Source: Paenibacillus antri (GTDB lineage: Bacteria; Bacillota; Bacilli; Paenibacillales; YIM-B00363). Taken from it: DNA of 64,000 nucleotides. The translations under genes were made by a program, and so were the position numbers. The notes beneath the pieces are model-generated. The model had not been told where the DNA came from. It saw nothing but the letters and a program-made list of their open reading frames with translations, and did no database searches. Below are positions 41,941 to 50,254 of this stretch, in pieces (positions within the stretch are counted from its first letter, which is position 1; each line of letters begins with the position of its first letter). The stretch is taken from NCBI RefSeq assembly GCF_005765165.1, contig NZ_VCIW01000004.1, positions 148,542-212,541 of the forward strand, given 5' to 3'.

Positions 41941-43088
41941 GAGAACGGATTCCGGACGGCATCTACGAATCGCTGTGGAGCTGGGTCGAAGCGTCGCGTT
42001 CGATGAAGCTTCCCGGCTATGAGCTGCAGGACGTCATCTACGGGGAAGACACGGTTCGCCTCGATCGGGCGATCGGATTGGACGCGCACCGCCATCCCAA
42101 CTTCGACGTCGACGCCGTTACCGCCGAGAAGGCGTTCGTCGGGGTATTGCCCGGCGGGCGGTATTGGGTGTCAGACGAGGGGACGATCGCCGTCATCTCC
42201 CCCGACAATAAGCTGATCTGGGATGTGTCGATGCAATATCGTCTGCCGCGGAGCAGACATCCGATTTTCCAAAAGCCCGATTTGCCCCCGGCCGCTTCTT
42301 CGGCGGACACCGTGGCCGTCTTAACATATGCGTTCTACGACAATTATTACCATTGGCTGGCCGAAGTATTGGCCCGCATCCATCTTCTCGATCAAAGCGG
42401 CGTTCGCGTCGACAAGTATATATTCAACGACTTCGGAACCGCCGGATTCCACGCGGAGACGCTGGCGGCGCTCGGGATCGGCGAGGACCGGATCATCCGG
42501 AGCCGGAGCGGCATGCACTTGAAGGCCGAGCGCCTGATCGTCCCTTCGTTGGAGATGTATTCGCTGCTGCCTTACGTTCCGAATTTTCCGCCGAAGTGGG
42601 CGGTTCGGTATTTGCGATCCAAGCTGATGGAGCCGGGTCCCGTCGACCCGGTCGGTTCGAACGGACGCGAACGGCTCTATATCAGCAGAGAGGACGCCCG
42701 AATTCGCAACGTCGCGAACGAGGCGGAGGTCGTTGAGATGCTGGGGTCTTACGGCTTCAAGGCCGTTACCCTCGGACGCATGACCGTAGCGGAACAGGTC
42801 CGGGCGTTCGCGTCGGCCGAAACGATCGTCGCGCCGCATGGAGCGGGTCTTGCGAATCTCGTCTTTAGCCGGCCGGGCATCCGTCTGCTTGAGTTGTACT
42901 CCCCGAACTATGTGAACCCGTTGTATTGGTACCTAAGCAACCAGGTAGGGGTCCGATATTTTTACTTGATCGGCGAAGGCGAGCGATTGCCGATCGGATC
43001 GGGGGCGGTGGACGTCGGGTACCGCGTCGAATCGATAACGGTAAATCTAGCAGCGCTGGAAGCGATGTTGAAACGTATGTGCTTATAA
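41937..43088 (+). CDS. Glycosyltransferase family 61 (DUF563) protein
   Basis: 383 aa. The DUF563/GT61 landmarks are FYDNYYHWLAEVLARIHLLD, RLYISREDARIRNVANEAEV and the strongly conserved ETIVAPHGAGLANLVFSRPG near the C-terminus. No membrane segment is seen, so it should act at the cytoplasmic face. GT61 enzymes transfer xylose, GlcNAc or related sugars; bacterial members are usually in surface-glycan loci. It is coupled to the TPR gene and followed by a clear terminator, so the pair is a two-gene unit. It lies close to the polysaccharide operon but is separated by a gene on the other strand, so a shared role is only possible. Confidence 0.88.
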   Translation: MRERIPDGIYESLWSWVEASRSMKLPGYELQDVIYGEDTVRLDRAIGLDAHRHPNFDVDAVTAEKAFVGVLPGGRYWVSDEGTIAVISPDNKLIWDVSMQYRLPRSRHPIFQKPDLPPAASSADTVAVLTYAFYDNYYHWLAEVLARIHLLDQSGVRVDKYIFNDFGTAGFHAETLAALGIGEDRIIRSRSGMHLKAERLIVPSLEMYSLLPYVPNFPPKWAVRYLRSKLMEPGPVDPVGSNGRERLYISREDARIRNVANEAEVVEMLGSYGFKAVTLGRMTVAEQVRAFASAETIVAPHGAGLANLVFSRPGIRLLELYSPNYVNPLYWYLSNQVGVRYFYLIGEGERLPIGSGAVDVGYRVESITVNLAALEAMLKRMCL

Positions 43089-43145
43089 GGGGAACGCCGT
43101 TAGGCGTCTATCGGATCGTTCGGAGCTTCGGAGGCTCTGTTCGAA

Positions 43146-43177
43146 GCCGCCTTGACGAATCGTCTCGGCGGTTTTTT
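43146..43177 (+). terminator. Terminator after the GT61 gene
   Basis: CCGCC/GGCGG outer and GACG/CGTC inner pairs form one hairpin with an AAT loop, followed by six T's. It ends the TPR-GT61 unit. Confidence 0.8.
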
Positions 43178-43278
43178 CTTGCTTTCTGGCAGGAATCGAC
43201 CGCCGCGGCGCAGAAGAACGCAATGAAGGTATCGGACAAATGAAGGACTCGCGAAAGCGGAAAGAAGGCGAAGCGGAT

Positions 43279-44247
43279 ATGAAAATCGTCGTATTGGACG
43301 GATATACGTTAAATCCCGGAGACTTGGATTGGAGCGGACTCCATGCGTTGGGCGAGGTGACGGTCTACGACCGTACTCCGGCGGAGCTGGTCGTCGAGCG
43401 CGCCCGCGACGCCGACCTGGTGTTAACCAATAAGACGCCGCTGCGCGCGGAGTCGCTCGAACGGCTGCCGAAGCTGACATACATCGGCGTGCTCGCGACC
43501 GGCTACGACGTCGTCGATGTCAGCGCCGCGGAGTCGCTGGGCATGACGGTGACGAACGTCCCGAATTACGGCACGGATTCCGTCGCTCAGTTCGTCTTCG
43601 CCCTCATTCTCGAGTTGACGAACCGGGTCGGATTACATAACGATTCCGTTCATGGCGGAGCGTGGAGCGCAAGCCCGGACTTTTGTTATTGGCGGTCGCC
43701 GTTAACGGAGTTGGCGGGGAAGACGCTCGGAATTATCGGCGTCGGGCGGATCGGGAGCCGTACGGCGGAGATCGCCGCCGCTTTCGGCATGAAGGTGAAG
43801 GGGTACGTCCCGCGGACGAAGACGTTGCCCGCGGGGTCGCCGATCGAGCTCGCCGATATGGACGAGGTGCTGCAATCGTCCGACTTCCTCAGCCTGCACT
43901 GCCCGTTGACCGACGACACCCGGGAGCTCGTCAACCGAGCGACGATCGCGAAGATGAAGCCGACCGCGTTCGTCATTAATACGGCTAGGGGAGCGCTCAT
44001 CCGCGAAGTCGACTTGGCCGACGCCTTGCGCGAAGGCCGACTCGCCGGCGCCGCGCTCGACGTCTTGACTCGGGAGCCGCCGGAGGCGTCTCCGCTGTTC
44101 GGGCTGTCGAATTGCGTCATCACGCCGCATATCGCTTGGGCGAGTCGGGAAGCGCGAGCGAGGCTGCTTCGCCAAGCCGTGGACAACGTACGCGGCTTCT
44201 TGGACGGAGCTCCGACGAATGTCGTTCGGCCGGCCGGCGCGAAATAG
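43279..44247 (+). CDS. D-2-hydroxyacid dehydrogenase (glycerate/hydroxypyruvate reductase type)
   Basis: 322 aa. The NAD-binding domain has the motif GIIGVGRIGSRTAEIAAAFG, and the catalytic Arg, Glu and His can be placed in NTARGALI, LTREPP and CVITPHIAW. The opening MKIVVLDGYTLNPGDL is typical of glycerate dehydrogenase-like members, so reduction of hydroxypyruvate or glyoxylate with NAD(P)H is likely. Related phosphonate or lactate substrates cannot be excluded. I chose the ATG at 43279 because family members start here. An in-frame ATG at 43240 is the alternative. The gene lies between a terminator and the MreB-like gene and seems to be on its own. Confidence 0.88.
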   Translation: MKIVVLDGYTLNPGDLDWSGLHALGEVTVYDRTPAELVVERARDADLVLTNKTPLRAESLERLPKLTYIGVLATGYDVVDVSAAESLGMTVTNVPNYGTDSVAQFVFALILELTNRVGLHNDSVHGGAWSASPDFCYWRSPLTELAGKTLGIIGVGRIGSRTAEIAAAFGMKVKGYVPRTKTLPAGSPIELADMDEVLQSSDFLSLHCPLTDDTRELVNRATIAKMKPTAFVINTARGALIREVDLADALREGRLAGAALDVLTREPPEASPLFGLSNCVITPHIAWASREARARLLRQAVDNVRGFLDGAPTNVVRPAGAK

Positions 44248-44282
44248 CGACTTCACGAAGGTGCGGGACCCCCATAAACCGC

Positions 44283-44311
44283 CCTCTTCCTACGAATCGT
44301 ATAGGAAGAGG
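44283..44311 (+). promoter_or_regulatory. Hairpin that can hide the mreB-like ribosome binding site
   Basis: CCTCTTCCTA and TAGGAAGAGG are perfect 10-bp arms around a 9-nt loop. The right arm includes the start of the purine-rich Shine-Dalgarno region GAAGAGGAGAGG (44306-44316) before the ATG at 44321. Pairing would reduce ribosome access. Confidence 0.5.
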
Positions 44312-44320
44312 AGAGGTTGC

Positions 44321-45310
44321 ATGTTTAAGAGATTCGAGAAAGTGTACGGCATCGACTTAGGCACGTCGAATACGGTCATCTTCGAAAGAGGAAGAGGCGT
44401 CGTGCTGAACGAACCGTCCGTAGTCGCATACCGGGAGAATAGCGGGGAAGTGTTGGCCGTCGGCGCCGAAGCCCAAGCGATGATCGGTCGGGCGCCTCCG
44501 CAGGTGACGATCGACTATCCGCTGAGGAACGGCGTCATCGCCAACTTCGACATGACCGGAAGCATGCTGAAACATTTCATGAACAAGATCCAGGGACGCT
44601 CTTCGTTATGGCGCGGATCCCAGGTATACATATCCGTTCCTTGCGGCATTACGAACGTGCAGAAGCGCGCGGTCGAAGAGACGATCGTGCACAAAGGGGC
44701 GAGGAAGGCAAGCGTCGTGGAGGAGCCGCTCGCGGCGGCGATCGGCGCGGGACTTCCGATTCACGAACCGCTCGGCCACCTCGTGCTCAACATCGGAGGA
44801 GGCACCTGCCAAGTCGCGATTCTGTCGCTGGGCGGCATCGTAGCCAGCCATACGATGCGCCGCGCGAGCATGTCGCTCGACAGAGACATTATGGATTACG
44901 TCAAACGCAAGCATAACCTGGAAATCGGCGAACGAACGGCGGAGGACGTCAAAATCCGAATCGGAACGGCCGCCCCGGACGGGGAGGAGCGTTCGTTGGA
45001 AATTCGCGGTCGCGACGCGATCGACGGGATGCCTCGTTCGGTTCGCTTAGTCTCGGGCGAAATTCATGCGCTCGTCGAGGATTTCGCGGAAACGCTCGTC
45101 GATGCGATCCGTTCGACGATGGAACAATGCCCTCCCGAGCTCGCCGGGGATGTCGTTGAACAAGGGATCTTGCTGTGCGGCGGCGGCGCATTGTTAGAAG
45201 GTATCGATCAACGGATTCGGGAAGAAACGGGCATTCCGGTTTATGTCGCGGATCGCCCGCTGGAGTGTACCGCGATCGGCACGGGCCAGCTGTACCCGTA
45301 CGAAAAATAA
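44321..45310 (+). CDS. MreB-family actin-like protein with altered ATPase motif
   Basis: 329 aa. The actin-fold elements are present: phosphate 1 YGIDLGTSNTVI, the catalytic-Glu segment VEEPLAAAIGAGLP, and adenosine motif LCGGGALLEGID. The phosphate 2 motif, normally DIGGGTTEVA in MreB, Mbl and MreBH, is NIGGGTCQVA here: the metal-coordinating Asp is Asn157, and the following Thr-Glu are Cys-Gln. The conserved Gly-Asp a little later is also changed (RRASMSLDRDI). It is probably a specialised paralogue that binds nucleotide but hydrolyses it slowly or not at all. No mreC, mreD or rodA lies nearby. The Shine-Dalgarno AGGAGAGG partly overlaps an upstream hairpin. Confidence 0.9.
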   Translation: MFKRFEKVYGIDLGTSNTVIFERGRGVVLNEPSVVAYRENSGEVLAVGAEAQAMIGRAPPQVTIDYPLRNGVIANFDMTGSMLKHFMNKIQGRSSLWRGSQVYISVPCGITNVQKRAVEETIVHKGARKASVVEEPLAAAIGAGLPIHEPLGHLVLNIGGGTCQVAILSLGGIVASHTMRRASMSLDRDIMDYVKRKHNLEIGERTAEDVKIRIGTAAPDGEERSLEIRGRDAIDGMPRSVRLVSGEIHALVEDFAETLVDAIRSTMEQCPPELAGDVVEQGILLCGGGALLEGIDQRIREETGIPVYVADRPLECTAIGTGQLYPYEK

Positions 45311-45326
45311 AGTTTTCGAACGAAAT

Positions 45327-45367
45327 AGGAGCCGCCCCCGGTCATGAACGACTTCGGGGCGGCTCCT
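45327..45367. terminator. Bidirectional terminator between mreB-like and EamA genes
   Basis: AGGAGCCGCCCC and GGGGCGGCTCCT are perfect 12-bp arms, with a 17-nt loop and a T-rich stretch on the plus strand. It lies between convergent genes. Confidence 0.85.
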
Positions 45368-45371
45368 TCTT

Positions 45372-46280
45372 TTACGCTTGATGCGCCAGCGGTTTCGGCG
45401 ATCGGCGTTTCTTCTCTCCGTTCGCGACGAAGACGCCGGTTACAATCAGCATTCCGCCGACGATTTGCGAGGCGCGGATCGCATCGCCCAAGACGAAGTA
45501 CGCGACCACGATGGCGACGAACGGCGGAATGTTCATAAACATCGAGCTTGCGGAGGCGCCGACCGCGGAGATGCCTTGATTCCACCAGAAGCCGGCCAAG
45601 CCTTGCCCGAAGATAGCGACCAACGACAAGACGATCCACATGGAGGCATGGAGGCTGACATGCAGGTGACCTTGGCTGGCTTCCCATACCGCGGCCGGGG
45701 TCATGAGCAGCGTGCCGATCACCGTCGCCAAGATGGTGATGTCATAAGAGGGCATCGTAAGCGACAGCTTCCGAATGAACAATAAGCTCACCGATAACGC
45801 CAACATGGCTAGAAGCAGGATGAGATCGCCGCTCGAAACCCCGAACGCGCCGCCTTCGCCGAGCAGCACGATGAAGACGACCCCCGTCAGCGCGAGTCCC
45901 GCGCCGGTCAGCTTCCGAGCGGTAACGGCTTCCCCGAGGAACAGCCTCGCCAGAAACGTCGTGGCGATGGGGGAGAGCGCGATAATGAGGGACGCGTTGC
46001 CCGCCGTCGAGGATTGCAAACCGATAAAGTAGAAAAATTGATTGAATAACGTGCCGAATAAACCGGCGAACAACAATACCAGCCATTCTCCCTTGGTGGG
46101 GCGACGCATCTTCCGATGGATCATCGCGATCGACAGCAGAAATAAAGATGTCAGCACCAATCTGGAGTAGGACAAGAAGATCGGGGAGAAATCCCGTAAC
46201 AAATAAGCGCTCGCCACGTAATTACAACCCCACAAGAGCGAAACCGCGAACAACTTCAAAAATACGATCCGGTTGGACAC
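45372..46280 (-). CDS. EamA/DMT-superfamily transporter
   Basis: 302 aa with about ten hydrophobic helices in two homologous EamA halves. The first contains LWGCNYVASAYLLRDFSP and TAGNASLIIALSPIATTFLA; the second contains FWWNQGISAVGASASSMFMNIPPF. The family moves amino acids, nucleotides or other metabolites, usually outward; the substrate here cannot be told. The C-terminus is basic (GEKKRRSP), consistent with a cytoplasmic end. The GTG at 46280 has AAAGGA about 9 bases upstream. The gene is divergent from the sugar-catabolic series, with a 227-bp shared upstream region that showed no clear operator. Confidence 0.9.
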   Translation of the reverse strand: MSNRIVFLKLFAVSLLWGCNYVASAYLLRDFSPIFLSYSRLVLTSLFLLSIAMIHRKMRRPTKGEWLVLLFAGLFGTLFNQFFYFIGLQSSTAGNASLIIALSPIATTFLARLFLGEAVTARKLTGAGLALTGVVFIVLLGEGGAFGVSSGDLILLLAMLALSVSLLFIRKLSLTMPSYDITILATVIGTLLMTPAAVWEASQGHLHVSLHASMWIVLSLVAIFGQGLAGFWWNQGISAVGASASSMFMNIPPFVAIVVAYFVLGDAIRASQIVGGMLIVTGVFVANGEKKRRSPKPLAHQA

Positions 46281-46507
46281 GAAACCAAGTCCTTTCTTGA
46301 CGCGATACCCCTAAGGGCACACGCAACCGCCTCATCGTCCTCAATCGAGGGGCAATGCCACTCCTATATATTACCTGATCCATTCGGAAGGGCAATAGCT
46401 TAAAAAATGTACATTACCTTCGAAAGATACGTCAACTTTCCCTTCGCGGATATTGCTATAGTAGGGATGTGAAACGACGCAGCGGAACGAAAGGAGCCGA
46501 ATCGGCG

Positions 46508-47359
46508 ATGATGGACAGGGTAGGCGTGTTGACGGACGAAGTGTCCGACCGCTTGGAGGAAGCGCTGGATTGGGCTAGGGAGCAAGGGCTTGCTCATGTG
46601 GAAATTCGGGTCGTGAACGGGCGCAACGCCGCGAATCTTACCGACGAAGAGGCGAGAGCGATTCGCCGGGAGGTCGAGGCCAGGGGCTTGTTCGTCTCGG
46701 CGTTGGCGTCGCCGTTGTTCAAGTGCGCATTGGATCCGGGAAGACCCGTAGCGGCGGGAGATACGTTCGGCAATGCGGAAGAGGACGTGGAGGCCCACTT
46801 CAAGAAGCTGAACCGCGTGATCGAGATCGCGAAGCTGCTGGGCACGAGGCGAATCCGCATCTTCTCCTTCTGGAGAGAGGAGCATCCGGAGCGCCATACG
46901 GAGGAGATCGTCCGCCATCTGAGGCGGGCGGCAGGCGTCGCGGGGGAAGCGGGCGTAGAACTCTTATTGGAAAACGAACCATCCTGCAACGGCGGCGTCG
47001 CCGCGGAAGTGGCCGCGCTCGTCCGTTCGGTCGATTCCCCGGCGCTGCGCGCGCTGTGGGATCCGGGCAACGAGGCGTACGCCCAGAGAGAAGCCTATCC
47101 GGCAGGGTATGCGTCGGTCAAGGATTGTCTCGGCCATGTGCATTTGAAGGACGCTTACGTCGGACCGGAGGGGACATCGCGCTGCGTTCCGTTGGGCTCC
47201 GGAAACGTGCGGGTCGTCGCGCAGCTGAAAGCGCTCGCGGCGGACGGATACGACGGCTTGTTTACGATCGAGACGCATTTCGTCCCCGACGGCGGGAGCC
47301 GCATGACGGGCACGCGGATGACGTTGGACGCGCTGAAGGCGCTGCTGAAGGAGGTGTAG
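46508..47359 (+). CDS. Sugar phosphate isomerase/epimerase family TIM-barrel protein
   Basis: 283 aa. The AP-endonuclease-2-like TIM barrel has metal-binding residues in LLLENEPSC, LWDPGNEA, GHVHLKDAY and FTIETHF, as in xylose-isomerase-like sugar epimerases and inosose dehydratases. It probably isomerises or dehydrates a keto-sugar. The gene opens a run of sugar genes and is followed 4 bases later by a Gfo/Idh/MocA oxidoreductase, a pairing typical of keto-inositol or keto-glycoside metabolism. The ATG at 46508 follows AAGGAG. An upstream in-frame GTG would place that site inside the gene. A TATAGT element at about 46458 may be its -10. Confidence 0.87.
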   Translation: MMDRVGVLTDEVSDRLEEALDWAREQGLAHVEIRVVNGRNAANLTDEEARAIRREVEARGLFVSALASPLFKCALDPGRPVAAGDTFGNAEEDVEAHFKKLNRVIEIAKLLGTRRIRIFSFWREEHPERHTEEIVRHLRRAAGVAGEAGVELLLENEPSCNGGVAAEVAALVRSVDSPALRALWDPGNEAYAQREAYPAGYASVKDCLGHVHLKDAYVGPEGTSRCVPLGSGNVRVVAQLKALAADGYDGLFTIETHFVPDGGSRMTGTRMTLDALKALLKEV

Positions 47360-47363
47360 ACCG

Positions 47364-48401
47364 ATGGCGCAATGGCGGTTCGGGCTCATCGGCTGCGGCG
47401 GCGTGGCCGACATGCATATGGAAGCCATTCGACAGATCGAGGACGCCGTCCTCGCCGTCGTGTCGAGCCGATCCGAGAGCAAGGCGAAATCCGCCGCGGA
47501 GAAGGCCCGCTGCGACTGGACGACCGATTATCGCGAGCTGCTTCGCCGAACCGACGTCGACATCGTATGCGTGACGACGTCGAGCGGAAGCCACGCCGCG
47601 ATCGGACACGAGGTGCTTGCGGCGGGCAAGCATCTCGTGCTGGAGAAGCCGATCGCCATGACCGCGAAGGACGCGCGCGCGCTGGCGGAAGACGCCGAGT
47701 CGCGCGGACTGACCTTGTCGGTCATCTCCCAGCGAAGGTTCGAAGCGAACAACCAGCTGATTAAGCGCGTGCTGGATGAAGGCGCCTTGGGCAGACTGCT
47801 GCTGGCGGAGGTGACGCTTCCGTTCTATCGGAGCCAAGCGTATTACGACAGCGCCGATTGGCGGGGGACGATCGCGGAGGACGGCGGCGTACTGATGAAT
47901 CAGGCGATTCACTGCTTGGACTTGCTGCTCTGGTTCGCCGGCGACGTCCGCACCGTGTACGGGAAGACGGCCACGATGACCCACCGGATGGAAGCCGAGG
48001 ATATGGGACTCGCGATCTTGACGTTCGAGAGCGGCGCCTTCGGCACGGTGATGGCTTCGACGAGCATTCGGCCCGGGTACGCCGCGGCGATCTCTCTCTA
48101 CGGCGAGGAGGGCACGATTAAGCTGGAAGGCACCTCGATCGTGCGGTGGTCCGTCCCCGGCTGGGACGAACCGAACTGGACGCGGGAAGAATCGTACGGG
48201 GGCGTGTCCGATCCCCGGAGCATCGTCTCGGATTATCATCAAAGTCAGCTGATCGACGTGATGACGTCGATCGAGACGGGCATGAAGCCGTTGATTACCG
48301 GATGGGACGGATGGCGCGCCGTGCGCCTGGTCGAAGCGATCTACGAAAGCGCCGCGGCCGGCGCGGAAATCGATATCGGGAAGGAAGGCGGTAGCAGATG
48401 A
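47364..48401 (+). CDS. Gfo/Idh/MocA family oxidoreductase (1)
   Basis: 345 aa. An N-terminal NAD(P)-binding fold (GLIGCGGVADMHMEAI) with the EKP motif HLVLEKPIAMT is followed by the substrate domain with GGVLMNQAIHCLDLLLWFAG, where the His and Asp are usually catalytic. The family oxidises or reduces one hydroxyl of a sugar, inositol or glycoside. It lies between two TIM-barrel isomerases, overlapping the second by 4 bases (ATGA), so the three should act in one pathway. The combination resembles the keto-sugar oxidation and isomerisation modules used for inositols or 3-keto-glycosides. AAGGAGG precedes the ATG. Confidence 0.92.
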   Translation: MAQWRFGLIGCGGVADMHMEAIRQIEDAVLAVVSSRSESKAKSAAEKARCDWTTDYRELLRRTDVDIVCVTTSSGSHAAIGHEVLAAGKHLVLEKPIAMTAKDARALAEDAESRGLTLSVISQRRFEANNQLIKRVLDEGALGRLLLAEVTLPFYRSQAYYDSADWRGTIAEDGGVLMNQAIHCLDLLLWFAGDVRTVYGKTATMTHRMEAEDMGLAILTFESGAFGTVMASTSIRPGYAAAISLYGEEGTIKLEGTSIVRWSVPGWDEPNWTREESYGGVSDPRSIVSDYHQSQLIDVMTSIETGMKPLITGWDGWRAVRLVEAIYESAAAGAEIDIGKEGGSR

Positions 48402-49264
48402 TGAAATTCGCGGCGTTCAGCGGCGTGCTCATCGAGCACAGCATTCAGGAAGCGATGCAGCTGACCAAGAAGCTTGGGATGGACGGTATCGAAATCGCGG
48501 TACGGGAACCGCATCTCTCGGCGGGAACCAGCTTGCCGAGAGTGAAGGAGATTCAGGCGCTCTCTCGAAGCTTGGATTTGGAAATCCCCGTGTTGGCGGG
48601 TTACGTCGGAGGCTTCTCGGATGCAAGCGACAGCGAAGCCCGGAAGAGCTTCGACGAGTTCAAGCGGCTGCTCGACATCGCCGATCATCTCGACGCCGGC
48701 ATGATCCGCATCTTCCCCGGCGGGCCGAACGCGTTCCTGGCGAACGAGTATCATTACGCCAAGGCGGCCCATTGGGTGAGCTTATGCGCGGAGGAAGCAA
48801 GGAAACATCAAGTGCGGGTGCTCATGGAAATCCATAACGATTCGCTGGTCGAAACCGCGGAGAGCAGCCTGCGGCTGCTTCGCATGATCGAGAGCGACAA
48901 CGTCGGCATGATCCATGACGCGGGCAATATGTACATCACGGATACCGATTACGGGCGGGATTCGGTACTGCAGCTGGGGCGCTACTTATTCCACGTGCAC
49001 GTGAAGGATGAACTTCGCGTCGCGGAGGTCGGGGCGCCCGGGACGTTCACGAGCACGACCCGCCACGGCCAGGAGAAGTTCTTGCAGAGCCGGATGGGGG
49101 AAGGCGGAGCCGATCACCGGCCGCTCTTCGAGGCGCTGGTCGAAACCGGCTATTCCGGTTGGGTGACGCTCGAATGTCACGCGCCGTTCCCTCCGTACGA
49201 ACGATTGGAGCATGATTTTCAATTCGTCCGCGGGCTGTTGTCGTCTTTGCGAGTCGCCCCGTAA
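48398..49264 (+). CDS. Second sugar phosphate isomerase/epimerase family TIM-barrel protein
   Basis: 288 aa. Metal-site strands are RVLMEIHNDSLV, GMIHDAGNMYI, FHVHVKDEL and WVTLECHAPFPP, so it belongs to the xylose-isomerase-like superfamily. It differs clearly from the first such protein in this run, so it is not a recent duplicate. Its start overlaps the preceding oxidoreductase stop by 4 bases. A second ATG at 48401 is equally possible. The substrate is probably a keto-sugar made by the neighbouring oxidoreductase. A hairpin structure begins at its stop codon. Confidence 0.87.
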   Translation: MMKFAAFSGVLIEHSIQEAMQLTKKLGMDGIEIAVREPHLSAGTSLPRVKEIQALSRSLDLEIPVLAGYVGGFSDASDSEARKSFDEFKRLLDIADHLDAGMIRIFPGGPNAFLANEYHYAKAAHWVSLCAEEARKHQVRVLMEIHNDSLVETAESSLRLLRMIESDNVGMIHDAGNMYITDTDYGRDSVLQLGRYLFHVHVKDELRVAEVGAPGTFTSTTRHGQEKFLQSRMGEGGADHRPLFEALVETGYSGWVTLECHAPFPPYERLEHDFQFVRGLLSSLRVAP

Positions 49265-49300
49265 ACTTCTTGCCGGAGCGTTCCGGCTATGCTAGTTTAC
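49261..49300. repeat. Nested inverted repeat at the end of the isomerase gene
   Basis: An outer pair GTAAACT/AGTTTAC (49261-49267 and 49294-49300) encloses an inner perfect hairpin GCCGGA-GCGT-TCCGGC (49272-49287). There is no T-run, so simple termination is doubtful. It could be an RNA processing or attenuation structure, or an operator for the AraC gene that follows. Confidence 0.45.
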
Positions 49301-49334
49301 AAGAAAGGCGATCGATAGGCGGTGCGGAGAAGCG

Positions 49335-50237
49335 ATGGACGAGAAGAAGGGAATCTTGTATTTTCAAACCCGAAGCCAATTGAACCATGAGTTTCCTTTC
49401 AAAATTTTCCGTTACTCCAGTCATTTGTTAAAGCAGTCGCTGCATATGCACGATTACGTCCAGCTCGCTTACGTACGCAAGGGGATGTGCCATCATCGGA
49501 TGATGAGCAAGTCGCTCACGGTGAGCCAAGGCGAGCTGTTTATCATTACGCCCGGCACGGAACACAGCTTCAGCGCCATCGAGGAGAAAGACTTCGAATT
49601 AGTGCTGATCGACTTCGCGCCGAGCGTGCTGGACGGCTTGCTCGGACCGATGAAGGACGCCTTGGAGCCGTATTTGACTCCCGGCGGCGCTTCCGCCGCG
49701 CATTCCTGGCTGCACGTCGGCAAGACCAAGCAAACGCTCGTTCTTCAGCTGCTGCAAGAGATGCAAGAGGAATACGAAGCGAAGGAGCCGGGGTTCGAAT
49801 ATTCGATTCGGCTGTCGCTGGTCAAGCTGCTGATGGTCGTCGAGCGCGAGTACCGCAAGATCGGCCGGCGGCCGCCGAACCGGATGGCCGCGGCGGCGGA
49901 CCGGCAGCCGATCGAAGAGGTGCGCCGATACATCCACGATAACTACAGCCAGGACATTCCGCTCGAGCATGGCGCATATCTCGCGAATATGGCGCCGGCC
50001 TATTTCAGTCATGTGTTTAAGAAGGAGACGGGCCAATCGTTCATCGATTACGTGAACGAGGTCCGGATCGAGCGCGCGATGGAGCTCATCCGCCGCGATT
50101 CGCTCACGATTACGCAAATCGGCTTTCAAGTCGGATATCGGCACTTGAGCCACTTCATACGAACGTTTAAGAAGCGAACGGGAATTACCCCGACGGAATA
50201 CAAGAAAACTTTCGGAAGCTTGACCCCATCCAATTAA
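49335..50237 (+). CDS. AraC-family transcriptional regulator
   Basis: 300 aa. The N-terminal cupin-like sensor (residues 20-130) includes MHDYVQLAYVRKGMCHHRMM and ITPGTEHSFSAIEEKDFELVLIDF. The C-terminal 100 residues hold two helix-turn-helix units, with GAYLANMAPAYFSHVFKKETGQSF and ITQIGFQVGYRHLSHFIRTFKKRTGITPTEYKK. These regulators usually bind a sugar and activate adjacent genes. Isomerase and oxidoreductase genes lie on both sides in the same direction, so they are the likely targets. GGAG lies about 6 bases before the ATG. The next gene follows 17 bases after its stop. Confidence 0.93.
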   Translation: MDEKKGILYFQTRSQLNHEFPFKIFRYSSHLLKQSLHMHDYVQLAYVRKGMCHHRMMSKSLTVSQGELFIITPGTEHSFSAIEEKDFELVLIDFAPSVLDGLLGPMKDALEPYLTPGGASAAHSWLHVGKTKQTLVLQLLQEMQEEYEAKEPGFEYSIRLSLVKLLMVVEREYRKIGRRPPNRMAAAADRQPIEEVRRYIHDNYSQDIPLEHGAYLANMAPAYFSHVFKKETGQSFIDYVNEVRIERAMELIRRDSLTITQIGFQVGYRHLSHFIRTFKKRTGITPTEYKKTFGSLTPSN

Positions 50238-50254
50238 GAAAGAGGGAATCCTCC

